NCBI RefSeq assembly: GCF_001898115.1
Contig: NZ_MKSQ01000026.1
Coordinates: 666,744-730,743 of the forward strand
Direction of reading: 5' to 3'
Length of the DNA stretch: 64,000 nt
Source: Allobosea sp. 67-29
GTDB taxonomy: Bacteria; Pseudomonadota; Alphaproteobacteria; Rhizobiales; Beijerinckiaceae
Shown here: positions 25,167 to 35,227 of the stretch, in pieces
How the letters are laid out: each line of letters begins with the position of its first letter
Position numbering within the stretch: the stretch's first letter is position 1
The notes under the pieces: model-generated
Databases searched by the model: none
The model's input: only the letters and a program-made list of their open reading frames with translations
Told to the model about the DNA's origin: nothing
Made by a program: the position numbers and the translations under genes

Positions 25167-26189
25167 CTAGCTCCCCATCCCGCCGATCCAGAGGCCGAGC
25201 GAGAGCGCTACGCCGAGGGTCACGATGAAGGCCGCGGCCAGCAGCTCCAGCCCGGCGAGCAGCCGCACCGCCCGGAGGCTGCCGCCGCTGGCGAATTTGA
25301 GCGCCGCGAACTTGAAGAAGACGGCGAGCGCGGCCAGCGCGCCCGTCGTGATCGCGGTGCCCAATGCCATGGCGAAGGCCGCGGCGATGCCGGCCCAGTA
25401 GAGGCCCTGCGATGCGGCGAAGACGAGGATGATCAGCGCCCCGGCGCAGGGCCTCAAGCCTGCGGCAAGCACGACGCCGGCCATATCGCGCCAGTCCCTG
25501 AGCCGCGCGATCTCCTGCGCATCCGGCAGATGCACATGGTCGCAGGCCGCCTCATGCGCGGCGGCGCCCTGCCCGAGCGCCAGGAAGCTGCCGGCCTTGC
25601 GCCACAGCACCAGCAGGCCGACGAGCGCGACCAGCAGGAAGCTGCCCTGCTCGATCGCGCTGGTCGCCACGTTCATCTGGGCCGCCGTGGTGCGGAAGAT
25701 CAGCGTCGCCACCGAGACGATGGCGATGGCGACGAGCGCCTGCAGCATCGCCGCGGCGAAGCTGAGCGAAAGCCCGCGCCTCAGGCTGCGGTTGTCGGCG
25801 ACGATATAGCCGGAGATGACCGCCTTGCCGTGACCGGGGCCGGCCGCATGGAAGACGCCGTAGCCGAAGGAAAGGCCGAGCAGCCCCCAGATCGCGGCAG
25901 GCGCCTGCGCGATCGCTTTCAGGGTGGCTGTCAATTCGCGATAGAAGCTCGACTGCCAGGCGATCAGCACGGCGCCGATGCCGGTGGTCGACGGCAGCGC
26001 CTCGCGCGGCAAGGCGGTTCCGAAGGGATTGCGCGCCGGGGGCCGCACCGGCGCGCTCCAGCTGGCGATCGCGAACGCCAGCAGCGCAAGGCAGCCTGCG
26101 ACGAGCGCCAGCGCCAGCGCGCAGAGCAGCGCCCGCCGCAGCCAGCCGGGCCATCCTTGCGTCGCGTGATCGGCCGGGATCAGGGACAT
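25167..26189 (-). CDS. NicO-family nickel/cobalt transporter
   Basis: Membrane protein of 340 residues with about seven helices. The NicO/RcnA metal motif is clear in HAAGPGHGKAVISGY, with a second motif GLRPCAGALIILVFA. A hydrophilic cytoplasmic loop with His (HEAACDHVHLPDAQE) sits between the halves. It overlaps the DUF1007 gene upstream by 10 bases, and this pair is a known arrangement thought to move Ni, Co or related ions; direction of transport is not settled. Its 3' end abuts the cobalt nitrile hydratase operon, so supply or detoxification of cobalt is an attractive inference. Confidence 0.88.
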   Translation of the reverse strand: MSLIPADHATQGWPGWLRRALLCALALALVAGCLALLAFAIASWSAPVRPPARNPFGTALPREALPSTTGIGAVLIAWQSSFYRELTATLKAIAQAPAAIWGLLGLSFGYGVFHAAGPGHGKAVISGYIVADNRSLRRGLSLSFAAAMLQALVAIAIVSVATLIFRTTAAQMNVATSAIEQGSFLLVALVGLLVLWRKAGSFLALGQGAAAHEAACDHVHLPDAQEIARLRDWRDMAGVVLAAGLRPCAGALIILVFAASQGLYWAGIAAAFAMALGTAITTGALAALAVFFKFAALKFASGGSLRAVRLLAGLELLAAAFIVTLGVALSLGLWIGGMGS

Positions 26190-26875
26190 GCCACCAGCGC
26201 CCGCGTCGTCACCTCGTAGCCGCTCATATCCGGCGTGGCGGTGATGTCCTCCATCGCCAGCTTCTGCGCCACCCCGTCATCCAGCTTGGGCGGGCGGTTG
26301 ACCCGGACGATGCAGCCGGCCGGCGCATCGCGCGTGACCACCGCATCGGGCGCATCGACGATCTCGAAGGAGACGAAATAGGTCGGATCGCCGATCTCGA
26401 TGCCGAACGAGCGGACCTTCGGCGGCGGGTGCTTGAGCGGCAATGTGTAGGTCAGCGTCAGGACCTTGTCGGCAAAGACCAGGCCGGCATCGCTCGGCGT
26501 GCCGAATTCCTGCTTGCGGCCGTTGATCTTGGCGATGGTGAAGAACTCGACCTCGGGCAGCGATTCCATGTTCACCTTGGCGAGGTCGGCCATCTCGTCG
26601 GGCGTGAGCTTGCCGTCCCCGTTCTTGTCGAGCCCCTGCGTGATATAGGCGGAGTAGGCCTCGTCGAAGCTCCAGTGATGGCGGATCGCCTTGAGCGACC
26701 CGTCCGGCGCGAACAGGATCTCCGCCTTGGCCTTCACCCAGACATGCGGATGGGCTCCGGCCGGAACCGTCCACAGCAGCAGGAGAGCGGCGCCGGCCAG
26801 GGCCGACAGAAAGGCACGTCCCGACAAGAACGGTATCCTCCACAGGTCAGAGGCCGCGAGCGATAGCGCCGTCAC
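26180..26875 (-). CDS. DUF1007 periplasmic partner of the NicO transporter
   Basis: Exported protein of about 231 residues with a signal peptide ending AGAHPHVWV, the family N-terminus whose His-x-His is a likely metal site. It contains an EF-hand-like loop, DKNGDGKLTPDE, and later TLTYTLPLKHP and GDPTYFVSFE. I use the GTG at 26875; a TTG at 26926 would add 17 residues, and neither has a strong ribosome site. DUF1007 genes are typically fused or adjacent to NicO transporters, where they may bind the metal in the periplasm. The upstream region, shared with the divergent iorAB gene, contains a perfect inverted repeat. Confidence 0.85.
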   Translation of the reverse strand: MTALSLAASDLWRIPFLSGRAFLSALAGAALLLLWTVPAGAHPHVWVKAKAEILFAPDGSLKAIRHHWSFDEAYSAYITQGLDKNGDGKLTPDEMADLAKVNMESLPEVEFFTIAKINGRKQEFGTPSDAGLVFADKVLTLTYTLPLKHPPPKVRSFGIEIGDPTYFVSFEIVDAPDAVVTRDAPAGCIVRVNRPPKLDDGVAQKLAMEDITATPDMSGYEVTTRALVACP

Positions 26876-27026
26876 GCAACGGCTGCGCAACGGAAGGCCG
26901 CAGCCATCGCCGCGAATCGGGGCCAAATCGCGGCGCCGCCATTTCGCGCATGCCCGGCTGCGTCGGCAAGTCTGGACCCGCGCGCAAAAACTGGAACAAT
27001 GCCAATGTGATTGACCATGTCCGGCC

Positions 27027-27051
27027 GATATGTCAGCCTTGCTGACATATC
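27027..27051. promoter_or_regulatory. Perfect 10-bp inverted repeat, probable operator
   Basis: Arms GATATGTCAG (27027-27036) and CTGACATATC (27042-27051) with loop CCTTG. It lies 66 bp before the indolepyruvate oxidoreductase start, in the region shared with the divergent DUF1007 gene. It has no T run and its arms are rich in A/T, so a regulator-binding site is likelier than a terminator. The binding protein is unknown; the Crp/Fnr gene at 30741 is one candidate. Confidence 0.6.
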
Positions 27052-27117
27052 TTGCATCGAGACAGGTCGAGAGGCCGGATCAACCGGCCCGCGGGAACGA
27101 CGATCGGGAGGCCGGCC

Positions 27118-30100
27118 ATGGCCGAAGCAGCAGGCGATTCCAGCGACGCGGGAGCGCTCCGCTCCGTCACGCTCGACGACAAGTACGACCTCGGGACCCG
27201 CGAGGTCTTCCTCACCGGCACCCAGGCGGTCGCGCGCATGCTCTTGATGCAGCGCGAGCGCGACCGGGCGGCCGGCCTGAACACCGCCGGCTTCGTCTCG
27301 GGCTATCGCGGCTCGCCGCTGGGCGGGCTCGACCAGCAATTGATGCGGGCCGGCAAGGCGCTGATGGCCGCCAATATCGTCTTCCAGCCCGGCCTGAACG
27401 AGGACCTCGCCGCCACCGCCGTCTGGGGCACCCAGCAGGCCGAATTGCAGGGCGAGGGCAAATATGACGGCGTCTTCGCGCTCTGGTACGGCAAGGGGCC
27501 GGGTGTCGACCGCTCGGGCGATGTTTTCCGCCACGGCAACATGGCCGGGACCTCGCCTCATGGCGGTGTGATCTGCCTGATGGGCGACGACCACACCGCG
27601 GAATCCTCGACCAACGCCCACCAGACCGAATTCGTCCTCGTCGACCGGATGATGCCGATCCTCAACCCGGCCGGCGTGCAGGAGATCATCGATTACGGCC
27701 TGCACGGCATCGCGCTCTCGCGCTTCGCCTCGGTCTGGGTCGGAATCAAATGCGTCAAGGACAACATCGAATCGACGGCCTCGATCGACGGCTCGCTCGA
27801 CCGCGTGACGATCGTGACGCCGGGCGACTATGTCCCGCCGCCGGGCGGCCTCGCCATCCGCCGCGAGCTCGATTTCGTCGAGCAGGAGCGCCGCCTGCAC
27901 CTCTACAAGCGCGATGCGATGCTGGCCTATCTACGCGCCAACAGGCTGAACCGCATCGTCACCCATGGCGGCCGGGAGCCGCGGATCGGCATCGCCACCG
28001 TCGGCAAATCCTATCTCGATGTCCGACAGGCGCTGGAGGATCTCGGCATCGACGAGGTCCGCGCCAATGACCTGGGCATCCGCCTGTTCAAGCTCGCCTG
28101 CCCCTGGCCGATCGATCCGGCGGAGCTGAAGGCCTTCGCCGATGGACTCGACCTGATCATGGTGGTCGAGGAGAAGCGCTCGCTGATCGAGGTCCAGGTC
28201 CGCGAGGAGCTCTATGGCGCCGCCCACCAGCCGATGGTGATCGGCAAGAAGGACGAGAAAGGCGACTGGCTCTTCCCTGTCCATGGCGCGCTCGACCCCA
28301 ACGACATCGCGATCGCGCTCGGCTCGCGCCTGCTGCAATACCGCGACGATCCCGTTTTACGCGCCCGGCTGGAGGAGATCGCCGCGGCACAGGGCCGTCT
28401 CGCGGAAGCGCAGGAGATCGCCCGCCGCACGCCCTATTTCTGCTCGGGCTGCCCCCACAACACCTCGACCGTCGTGCCCGAGGGCTCGCGTGCCTATGCC
28501 GGCATCGGCTGCCATTACATGGTGCAGTGGATGGACCGCGACACCGCCGGCTTCACCCAGATGGGCGGCGAGGGCGCCAACTGGGTCGGCGAGGCGCCGT
28601 TCTCGACGCGCGGCCACGTCTTCCAGAACCTGGGCGACGGCACCTATACCCATTCCGGCTCGCTCGCGATCCGCTGGGCCGTCGCGAGCGGCGTGAACAT
28701 CACCTACAAGCTGCTCTACAACGACGCCGTCGCCATGACCGGCGGCCAGCAGGCGGAAGGCCACCTCTCGCCCGACCAGATGGCGCGGCAGGCCGCCGCC
28801 GAGGGTGTCAAGCGCATCGCCATCGTCACCGACGAGCCCGACAAATATCCGCCCGGCACGCAATGGCCGGGCGGGGCCACGCTGCATCATCGCGACGAGC
28901 TCGACGCCGTCCAGCGCGAGCTCGCGGCGACCTCCGGCGTCTCGCTCCTGCTCTACGACCAGACCTGCGCCACCGAGAAGCGCCGGCGCCGCAAGCGCGG
29001 CGCCTACCCGGACCCGGACAAGCGCGTCATCGTCAACGAGCTGGTCTGCGAGGGCTGCGGCGATTGCGGCGTGCAGTCGAACTGCGTCTCGGTGCAGCCG
29101 CTCGAGACCGAATTCGGCCGCAAGCGCCAGATCGACCAGTCGAACTGCAACAAGGACTTTTCCTGCGTGAAGGGTTTCTGCCCGTCCTTCGTGACGGTGC
29201 ACGGCGCCCAGCCGAAGAAGGCGGAGCCGATGCGGCTCGATGCCGACGCTCTGGGCGCAGGCGAGATACCCGAGCCCGCCCTCCCGACCCTCGACCGCAG
29301 CTTCGCCGTGATCGTCACCGGCGTCGGCGGCACCGGCGTCGTCACCATCGGCGCGATCCTCGGCATGGCCGCACATCTCGAAGGCAAGGGCTGCGGCATG
29401 ATCGACATGGCCGGCCTCGCCCAAAAGGGCGGCGCCGTGTTCAGCCATGTCAAGCTCGCGCCAAAGCCCGAGGACATCCATGCCATCCGCGTCGCGGCCG
29501 GGCAGGCCGACCTCGTGCTGGGTTGCGATCTGACGGTCACCGGCTCGAAGAAGGTGCTCGGCGCGATCCGCCCCGGCGGCGGCACGGTCCTCGTCAATAC
29601 CGCCGAAAGCCTGCCGGGCGACTTCACCCGCAACGCCGATTTCTCGCTCCCGACCGAGCGGCTCAAGCGCGCGATCCTCTCGGCCGCCGGCCGCGACCGC
29701 ACCCGCTTCCTCGACGCAACCGCCGCGGCCGTCGCCTTCCTCGGCAATGCCATCGCCGCCAACATGCTGATGCTCGGCCATGCCTGGCAGCTCGGCGCCG
29801 TGCCCTTGTCGCGGGAATCGCTGCGCCGGGCGATCACGCTCAACGGCGAGGCCGTGGCGATGAACCTCGAGGCCTTCGAGCTGGGCCGCCGCGCCGCCCA
29901 CGATCCGGCCGCGCTCGACGCCCTGCTGGCGCAAGCCAAGGCCCCGACGGCGGCGCGCCATCTCTCGCAGAGCCTCGACGAGATCATCTCCCGCCGCGTC
30001 GCCTATCTCACCGCCTACCAGAACGCTGCCTACGCCGCGCGCTATCGCCACCTCGTCGCCCGGGTGCAGACGAAGGAATCCGGCATCATGCCGGGCCAGT

Positions 30101-30657
30101 CGGCGCTGAGCGAGTCGGTCGCACGCAATCTCTTCAAGCTGATGGCCTACAAGGACGAGTACGAGGTCGCGCGCCTCTACAGCGACGGCGCCTTTCGCCG
30201 CCAGCTCGCCGCGACCTTCGAGGCCGAGAGCAAAAGCGGGAAGCCGTTGCGCTTCGAGTTTCACCTCGCCCCGCCGCTGCTGGCCCGGCGCGACCCCGTC
30301 ACCGGCGTGCCGCGCAAGCTGAGCTTCGGGCCGTGGATGATGACGGCCTTCACGCTGCTGGCGAAGCTCAAGGGGCTGCGCGGCACCGCCTTCGACCCCT
30401 TCGGCCACACCCGGGAGCGCCGCACCGAACGCCGGCTCATCGCCGACTACGAAGACCTGCTGAATGAATTGCTGACCCGGCTGAAGCCGGAGAACCACGC
30501 GCTCTGCGTGGCGCTCGCCGCGATACCCGAAAAGATCCGCGGCTTCGGCCATGTCAAGGAGCGGCATCTCGAGGCGGCCAAGGCCGAGGAGGCGATGCTG
30601 CTGGCGCGGTTGCGCGATGGCGGCTCTGCCGCTGCTTTGCCGCAGGCTGCCGAGTAG
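27118..30657 (+). CDS. Indolepyruvate ferredoxin oxidoreductase, fused alpha and gamma domains
   Basis: Oxygen-sensitive-type enzyme of 1179 residues that decarboxylates aryl-pyruvates (indole- or phenylpyruvate) to the aryl-acetyl-CoA, passing electrons to ferredoxin. The N-terminal pyrimidine-binding region has GFVSGYRGSPLGGLD and GDDHTAESSTNAHQTE; the thiamine-diphosphate region has CSGCPHNTST and GIGCHYMVQWMD; a Cys-rich Fe-S segment follows around residue 645-690 (CEGCGDCGVQSNC, then CNKDFSCVKGFCPSF). The last third is the gamma (2-oxoacid dehydrogenase) domain with VTGVGGTGVVTIGAIL and GLAQKGGAVFSHV. The ATG at 27118 has GGGAGG eight bases before it. It leads an island of CoA ligases and aromatic-type transporters. 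Confidence 0.92.
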   Translation: MAEAAGDSSDAGALRSVTLDDKYDLGTREVFLTGTQAVARMLLMQRERDRAAGLNTAGFVSGYRGSPLGGLDQQLMRAGKALMAANIVFQPGLNEDLAATAVWGTQQAELQGEGKYDGVFALWYGKGPGVDRSGDVFRHGNMAGTSPHGGVICLMGDDHTAESSTNAHQTEFVLVDRMMPILNPAGVQEIIDYGLHGIALSRFASVWVGIKCVKDNIESTASIDGSLDRVTIVTPGDYVPPPGGLAIRRELDFVEQERRLHLYKRDAMLAYLRANRLNRIVTHGGREPRIGIATVGKSYLDVRQALEDLGIDEVRANDLGIRLFKLACPWPIDPAELKAFADGLDLIMVVEEKRSLIEVQVREELYGAAHQPMVIGKKDEKGDWLFPVHGALDPNDIAIALGSRLLQYRDDPVLRARLEEIAAAQGRLAEAQEIARRTPYFCSGCPHNTSTVVPEGSRAYAGIGCHYMVQWMDRDTAGFTQMGGEGANWVGEAPFSTRGHVFQNLGDGTYTHSGSLAIRWAVASGVNITYKLLYNDAVAMTGGQQAEGHLSPDQMARQAAAEGVKRIAIVTDEPDKYPPGTQWPGGATLHHRDELDAVQRELAATSGVSLLLYDQTCATEKRRRRKRGAYPDPDKRVIVNELVCEGCGDCGVQSNCVSVQPLETEFGRKRQIDQSNCNKDFSCVKGFCPSFVTVHGAQPKKAEPMRLDADALGAGEIPEPALPTLDRSFAVIVTGVGGTGVVTIGAILGMAAHLEGKGCGMIDMAGLAQKGGAVFSHVKLAPKPEDIHAIRVAAGQADLVLGCDLTVTGSKKVLGAIRPGGGTVLVNTAESLPGDFTRNADFSLPTERLKRAILSAAGRDRTRFLDATAAAVAFLGNAIAANMLMLGHAWQLGAVPLSRESLRRAITLNGEAVAMNLEAFELGRRAAHDPAALDALLAQAKAPTAARHLSQSLDEIISRRVAYLTAYQNAAYAARYRHLVARVQTKESGIMPGQSALSESVARNLFKLMAYKDEYEVARLYSDGAFRRQLAATFEAESKSGKPLRFEFHLAPPLLARRDPVTGVPRKLSFGPWMMTAFTLLAKLKGLRGTAFDPFGHTRERRTERRLIADYEDLLNELLTRLKPENHALCVALAAIPEKIRGFGHVKERHLEAAKAEEAMLLARLRDGGSAAALPQAAE

Positions 30658-30740
30658 GATGCGCCGCCTCTTTGGTCCAACTTGAGTCTGGTTGCCGTCG
30701 CCCCCCATACTGAGCGGACACCCGGCTTCAAGGACTGCTT

Positions 30741-31415
30741 GTGATCGCCCCTGAAGAATTGCGCGCCATCGCCTCCTGGTCCCGCGACCTGTCGGAGGCC
30801 GAATTCGAGGAGGCGCGGCGCGGCATCTCGTTCAAGAGCTATGGCAAGAACGCCTCGATCTGCCATGTCGGCGACCGGCTGGAGTCCTGGACCGGGGTGG
30901 CCGAAGGGCTGGTCAAGATGGCGACCACCTCGAAATCCGGCAAGAGCGCGACGCTCGCGGGCTTGCGCGCCGGCGCCTGGTTCGGCGAGGGCACGGTGAT
31001 CAAGTCGGAGCCGCGGCGCTATGAGCTGGTGGCGCTGCGGGAAACCCGCCTGGCTCTGATGCGGCGCTCGACCTTCCTCTGGCTGTTCGAGCATTCCGCC
31101 GCCTTCAACCGCTTCCTCGTCCATCAGTTCAACGAGCGCCTGGCCCAGTTCATCTCGCTCGCGGAGACCGAGCGCACGCTGGATTCGACCGGGCGGCTGG
31201 CCCGCAACCTGGCCTGGCTGTTCAACCCCATCCTCTATCCCGACCTCGACCGCACCCTGACCGTATCGCAGGAAGAGCTCGGCATGCTCGCCGGCATCTC
31301 GCGCCAGATGGCCAATCAGGGTCTGGCGAAGCTCGCTTCGCACGGCCTGATCGAGCTCGGCCACGGCAGCGTCACCATTCTCGATCTGGAGCGGCTGGCC
31401 CGCTTCGAAGGCTAG
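30741..31415 (+). CDS. Crp/Fnr family transcriptional regulator
   Basis: A 224-residue regulator read from a GTG at 30741 with AAGGA upstream. The cyclic-nucleotide-like beta-roll covers about 15-135 (GLRAGAWFGEGTVI lies at the phosphate-cassette position), and the winged helix about 150-215 with EELGMLAGISRQMANQGLAKL as the recognition helix region. It has a single Cys, so it is not an oxygen-sensing FNR with a 4Fe-4S cluster. It lies 83 bp after the oxidoreductase gene and may control it or the CoA-ligase operon; the effector is unknown. Confidence 0.88.
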   Translation: MIAPEELRAIASWSRDLSEAEFEEARRGISFKSYGKNASICHVGDRLESWTGVAEGLVKMATTSKSGKSATLAGLRAGAWFGEGTVIKSEPRRYELVALRETRLALMRRSTFLWLFEHSAAFNRFLVHQFNERLAQFISLAETERTLDSTGRLARNLAWLFNPILYPDLDRTLTVSQEELGMLAGISRQMANQGLAKLASHGLIELGHGSVTILDLERLARFEG

Positions 31416-31511
31416 CATTCGTCCGCTCCCTCTCGACGCTGCGGCACCAAACCGCGTTTCGCGCGTTCCCTCTCCCGAAGGCGCCCTCCGGCGCGGCAGG
31501 GATCGACAGAG

Positions 31512-31715
31512 ATGTTCTGGTTTTTCGAGGGATTTGCAAAACGCATCAGTGAGCAGGCCGCCGAATACGCCGCGGCCCAGTCCGAGGTCCTCGCGCGGGC
31601 CTGCGGCGAGTGGCAGGGCCTGATGGGCCTCGCCCGGCCCGTCAGGATCGCCTGCGAGCAGGAAGAGGATCGACTGCGCCTGGCGCGGCAGCGAGCGGCG
31701 ACCCGCGATCGCTGA
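31512..31715 (+). CDS. Small hypothetical protein
   Basis: A possible 67-residue protein starting MFWFFEGFAKRISEQ, then an alpha-helical Ala/Glu/Arg-rich body with two Cys. No membrane helix apart from the aromatic start and no recognised family. A weak AGGGA is 10 bases before the ATG. It sits between the Crp/Fnr gene and the secreted protein at 31801. Codon third positions are GC-rich as in neighbours, but it may be spurious. Confidence 0.4.
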   Translation: MFWFFEGFAKRISEQAAEYAAAQSEVLARACGEWQGLMGLARPVRIACEQEEDRLRLARQRAATRDR

Positions 31716-31737
31716 ACCCCGGTTGAACGGAACGTTC

Positions 31738-31759
31738 AGCCCCGGTTCGCGCCGGGGCT
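31738..31759. other. Hairpin in the leader of the small secreted protein gene
   Basis: AGCCCCGG (31738-31745) pairs perfectly with CCGGGGCT (31752-31759) around the loop TTCGCG. There is no T run, so it is not a standard terminator. It lies 42 bp before the ATG at 31801 and may be in the mRNA leader. Confidence 0.45.
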
Positions 31760-31800
31760 GGTCAACTCATCCCGATCGAGACAGACGAAGGAGACATCGG

Positions 31801-32103
31801 ATGCGCAAGCTTCTGATCGCCGCAGGCCTCGCCCTGGCCACCCTTGCAGCTGCCCCCGCGAACGCCGCGGCGCCACGGATCATTCCCGAGGCGCAGACGC
31901 TCGACCGCCTGCCGGTGGAATATGCCCGCCACACGCGCGAGCACCGGATGTGGGAGATCCAGCGCAACATGGAGCGCCAGCAGCGGCGGGACCACTACCG
32001 CCACGGCCGCGGCTATGACCGCCGCCACGGCTACGGCCGCCGCCATGGCGGCCCGCCGCCCTGGGCGCCCGCGCATGGCTATCGCCGCCATCACCGCTAC
32101 TGA
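31801..32103 (+). CDS. Small secreted basic protein rich in His, Arg, Gly and Tyr
   Basis: A 100-residue protein with a clear Sec signal (MRKLLIAAGLALATLAAAP, cleavage near NAAA). The mature half begins IIPEAQTLDRLPVEYARH and ends in a low-complexity basic tail from about residue 62 with repeated RHGxGYDRRHG-like units and PPPWAP. Several alphaproteobacterial periplasmic proteins share such tails; I recognise no functional domain. The His content could bind metal. AAGGAG precedes the ATG and a strong terminator follows, so it is a genuine single-gene unit. Confidence 0.8.
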   Translation: MRKLLIAAGLALATLAAAPANAAAPRIIPEAQTLDRLPVEYARHTREHRMWEIQRNMERQQRRDHYRHGRGYDRRHGYGRRHGGPPPWAPAHGYRRHHRY

Positions 32104-32126
32104 TCGCTCCGCAACGATCGACCGCC

Positions 32127-32156
32127 GCCCGCAGCTTCCCGGCTGCGGGCTTTTTT
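32127..32156 (+). terminator. Rho-independent terminator
   Basis: GCCCGCAGC (32127-32135) and GCTGCGGGC (32142-32150) form a perfect 9-bp stem with loop TTCCCG, followed by six T. It ends the transcript of the small secreted protein. The next 268 bp to the acyl-CoA synthetase hold no gene and presumably its promoter and leader. Confidence 0.92.
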
Positions 32157-32424
32157 CTGCCGAACGACGCCGTGCGCGCGGGAGCGCCTTGGCGATCGAG
32201 CCCCCCGAAAGCCGGTAAAACAAGGGAATTCCGAAGGTCTGATCGATCCGATTCATCGACGGACGAACTTCGGCGGGACAATAGTGATCGAAAGGCGAAT
32301 TGTCTGTCAAGCGCCTCCTTGCGAAGATGCGAGCCGCCTGCAAGGCTTGCATGAGAACGAGGCCGGCAACGGCCCGCACCGAAGTCGCCGCAATGGACGG
32401 CGACTCGACAGGGAGAACGCAATC

Positions 32425-34400
32425 GTGGCGATCGGCACCGCCGGTGAGGCGGACACCTTTCCGAAATTGCTGTTGCGCAACGCCCGCGAGCGCGCCTCGC
32501 GCGTCGCCTATCGTCACAAGGACCTCGGCATCTGGCAGTCCTGGAACTGGGCCGAAGTCGCGGAGCATGTCCGCAATTTCGCCAAGGGATTGCAGGATCT
32601 CGGGCTGCGGCGCGGCGAGAAGGTCGCGATCGTCGGCTACAACCGGCCGAAGCTCTACTGGTCGATGTGCGCCGCCCAGTGGCTCGGCGCCGTTCCCGTC
32701 CCGGTCTATGCCGACAGCGTCGCCGAGGAGATGGCCTATGTCCTCGACCATGCGGAGGCCGTCTTCGCCGTCGTGCAGGACCAGGAGCAGGTCGACAAGC
32801 TGCTTTCGATCACTGAGCGCCTGCCGCATCTCCGGCACATGCTCTATGACGAGCCCCGGGGCTTGCGCGACTACGATCACAGCAAGCTCCACGCCATCGA
32901 GACGGTGATCCAGGCCGGCGCCAAGGCGCTGGAGGACCCGCAGACCGCGGCCGCGCTCCAGCGCGAGATGGAAGCCGGGCAGGGCTCCGATCTCGGCATC
33001 ATCCTCTACACCTCCGGCACGACGGGGCGGCCGAAGGGCGTGATGCTCAGCCATTACAACATCCTGGTCGCGGCCGAGATCGGCTGCGGCTTCGACGGGC
33101 TCAACGAGAGCGACGAGGTCATCGCCTATCTGCCGATCGCCTGGGTCGGCGATCACGTCTTCTCCTATGCGCAGGCGATGCTGGCGGGCTTCTGCGTCAA
33201 CTGCCCCGAGAGCCCCGATACCGTGATCGACGACCGGCGCGAGGTCGGCACCACCTATGCCTTCGCGCCGCCGCGCGTCTTCGAGACGATGCTGACCATC
33301 ACCATGGTGCGCATGGAGGATGCCGGCGCCCTGAAGCGCCGGATGTTCCACTATTTCCTCGGCGTCGCGAAGCGCTATGGCGAGCAGATCCTCAACGGCG
33401 AGAGCGTGCCCCTGAAGGGCCGGCTGCTCTATGCGCTCGGCGACCTGCTGGTCTACGGCCCCTTACGCAACCGCTTCGGCCTGACCAATATCAAGGTCGG
33501 CTACACCGCGGGCGAGGCCATCGGCCCCGAGCTCTTCCGCTTCTACCGCTCGATCGGCATCAACCTGAAGCAGCTCTACGGCCAGACCGAGGCCGGGGTC
33601 TACATCACCATGCAGCCGAACGGCGAGATCAAGGCGGACACGGTCGGCAAGCCGGCGCCGCTGGTCGAGATCCGCATCGACGACAATGGCGAGGTGCTCT
33701 ACCGCTCGCCCTCGATCTTCGGCGGCTACTACAAGGATCCGGACAAGACCGCCGAGACGATGACGGCCGACGGCTATGTCCGCTCCGGCGATGCCGGCTT
33801 CTTCGACGACGGCGGCCACCTCAAGATCATCGACCGGGCCAAGGACGTGGGCAAGCTCGCCAGCGGCGAGCTGTTCCCGCCGAAATACATCGAGAACAAG
33901 CTGAAATTCTATCCGAACATCAAGGAGGCCGTCGCCTTCGGCCAAGGCCGCGATTTCGTCACCGTCGCGCTCAATATCGACCTGACGGCGGTGGGCAACT
34001 GGGCCGAGCGCAACAACGTCGTCTACGCCTCCTACCAGGAGCTCGCCGGCCACGACCTCGTCTACGACATGGTCGCGAAACATGTCGACGAGGTGAACCG
34101 CTCGCTCGCCTCCGAGGCGATGATGGGCGGCGCGCAGATCAGGCGCTTCCTCATCCTGCACAAGGAGCTCGACGCCGACGACGGCGAATTGACCCGCACC
34201 CAGAAGGTCCGCCGCGGCTTCATCGCCGAGCGCTACGCCCCGCTGGTGACGGCGCTCTATGACGGCTCGCAGGAGGCCGACATCTCGACGGAGGTGGTCT
34301 TCGAGGACGGGCGCAAGGGCGTGATCTCCGCCCGCGTCAAGATCCGCGACGCCAGGACCTACCCCGTTGCGCAGGAGGCGCCGTCCCCGGCGAAGGCGGC

Positions 34401-34404
<4 letters not shown>
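32425..34404 (+). CDS. AMP-dependent acyl-CoA synthetase, long-chain fatty acid CoA ligase type
   Basis: Activates a carboxylic acid to its CoA thioester through an acyl-adenylate, 659 residues. The AMP/P-loop motif is LYTSGTTGRPKGVMLSH; later motifs are LYGQTEAGVYIT, the hinge YVRSGDAGFFDDGGHLKIIDRAKD and the C-terminal EVVFEDGRKGVISARVK. The start is a GTG at 32425 with AGGGAG 9 bases upstream. It overlaps livG (ATGA) and heads an operon with a full Liv-type ABC transporter, so it probably activates the acid the transporter brings in. Chain length or aromatic character of the substrate is not evident. Confidence 0.92.
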
Positions 34405-35216
<812 letters not shown>

Positions 35217-35227
35217 GGAGCACGGCC

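Noticed and set aside
28357..30708. A 783-codon minus-strand open frame antisense to the indolepyruvate oxidoreductase
   Set aside because: The plus strand has intact catalytic and Fe-S motifs over the whole length; the antisense product has no recognisable motif.
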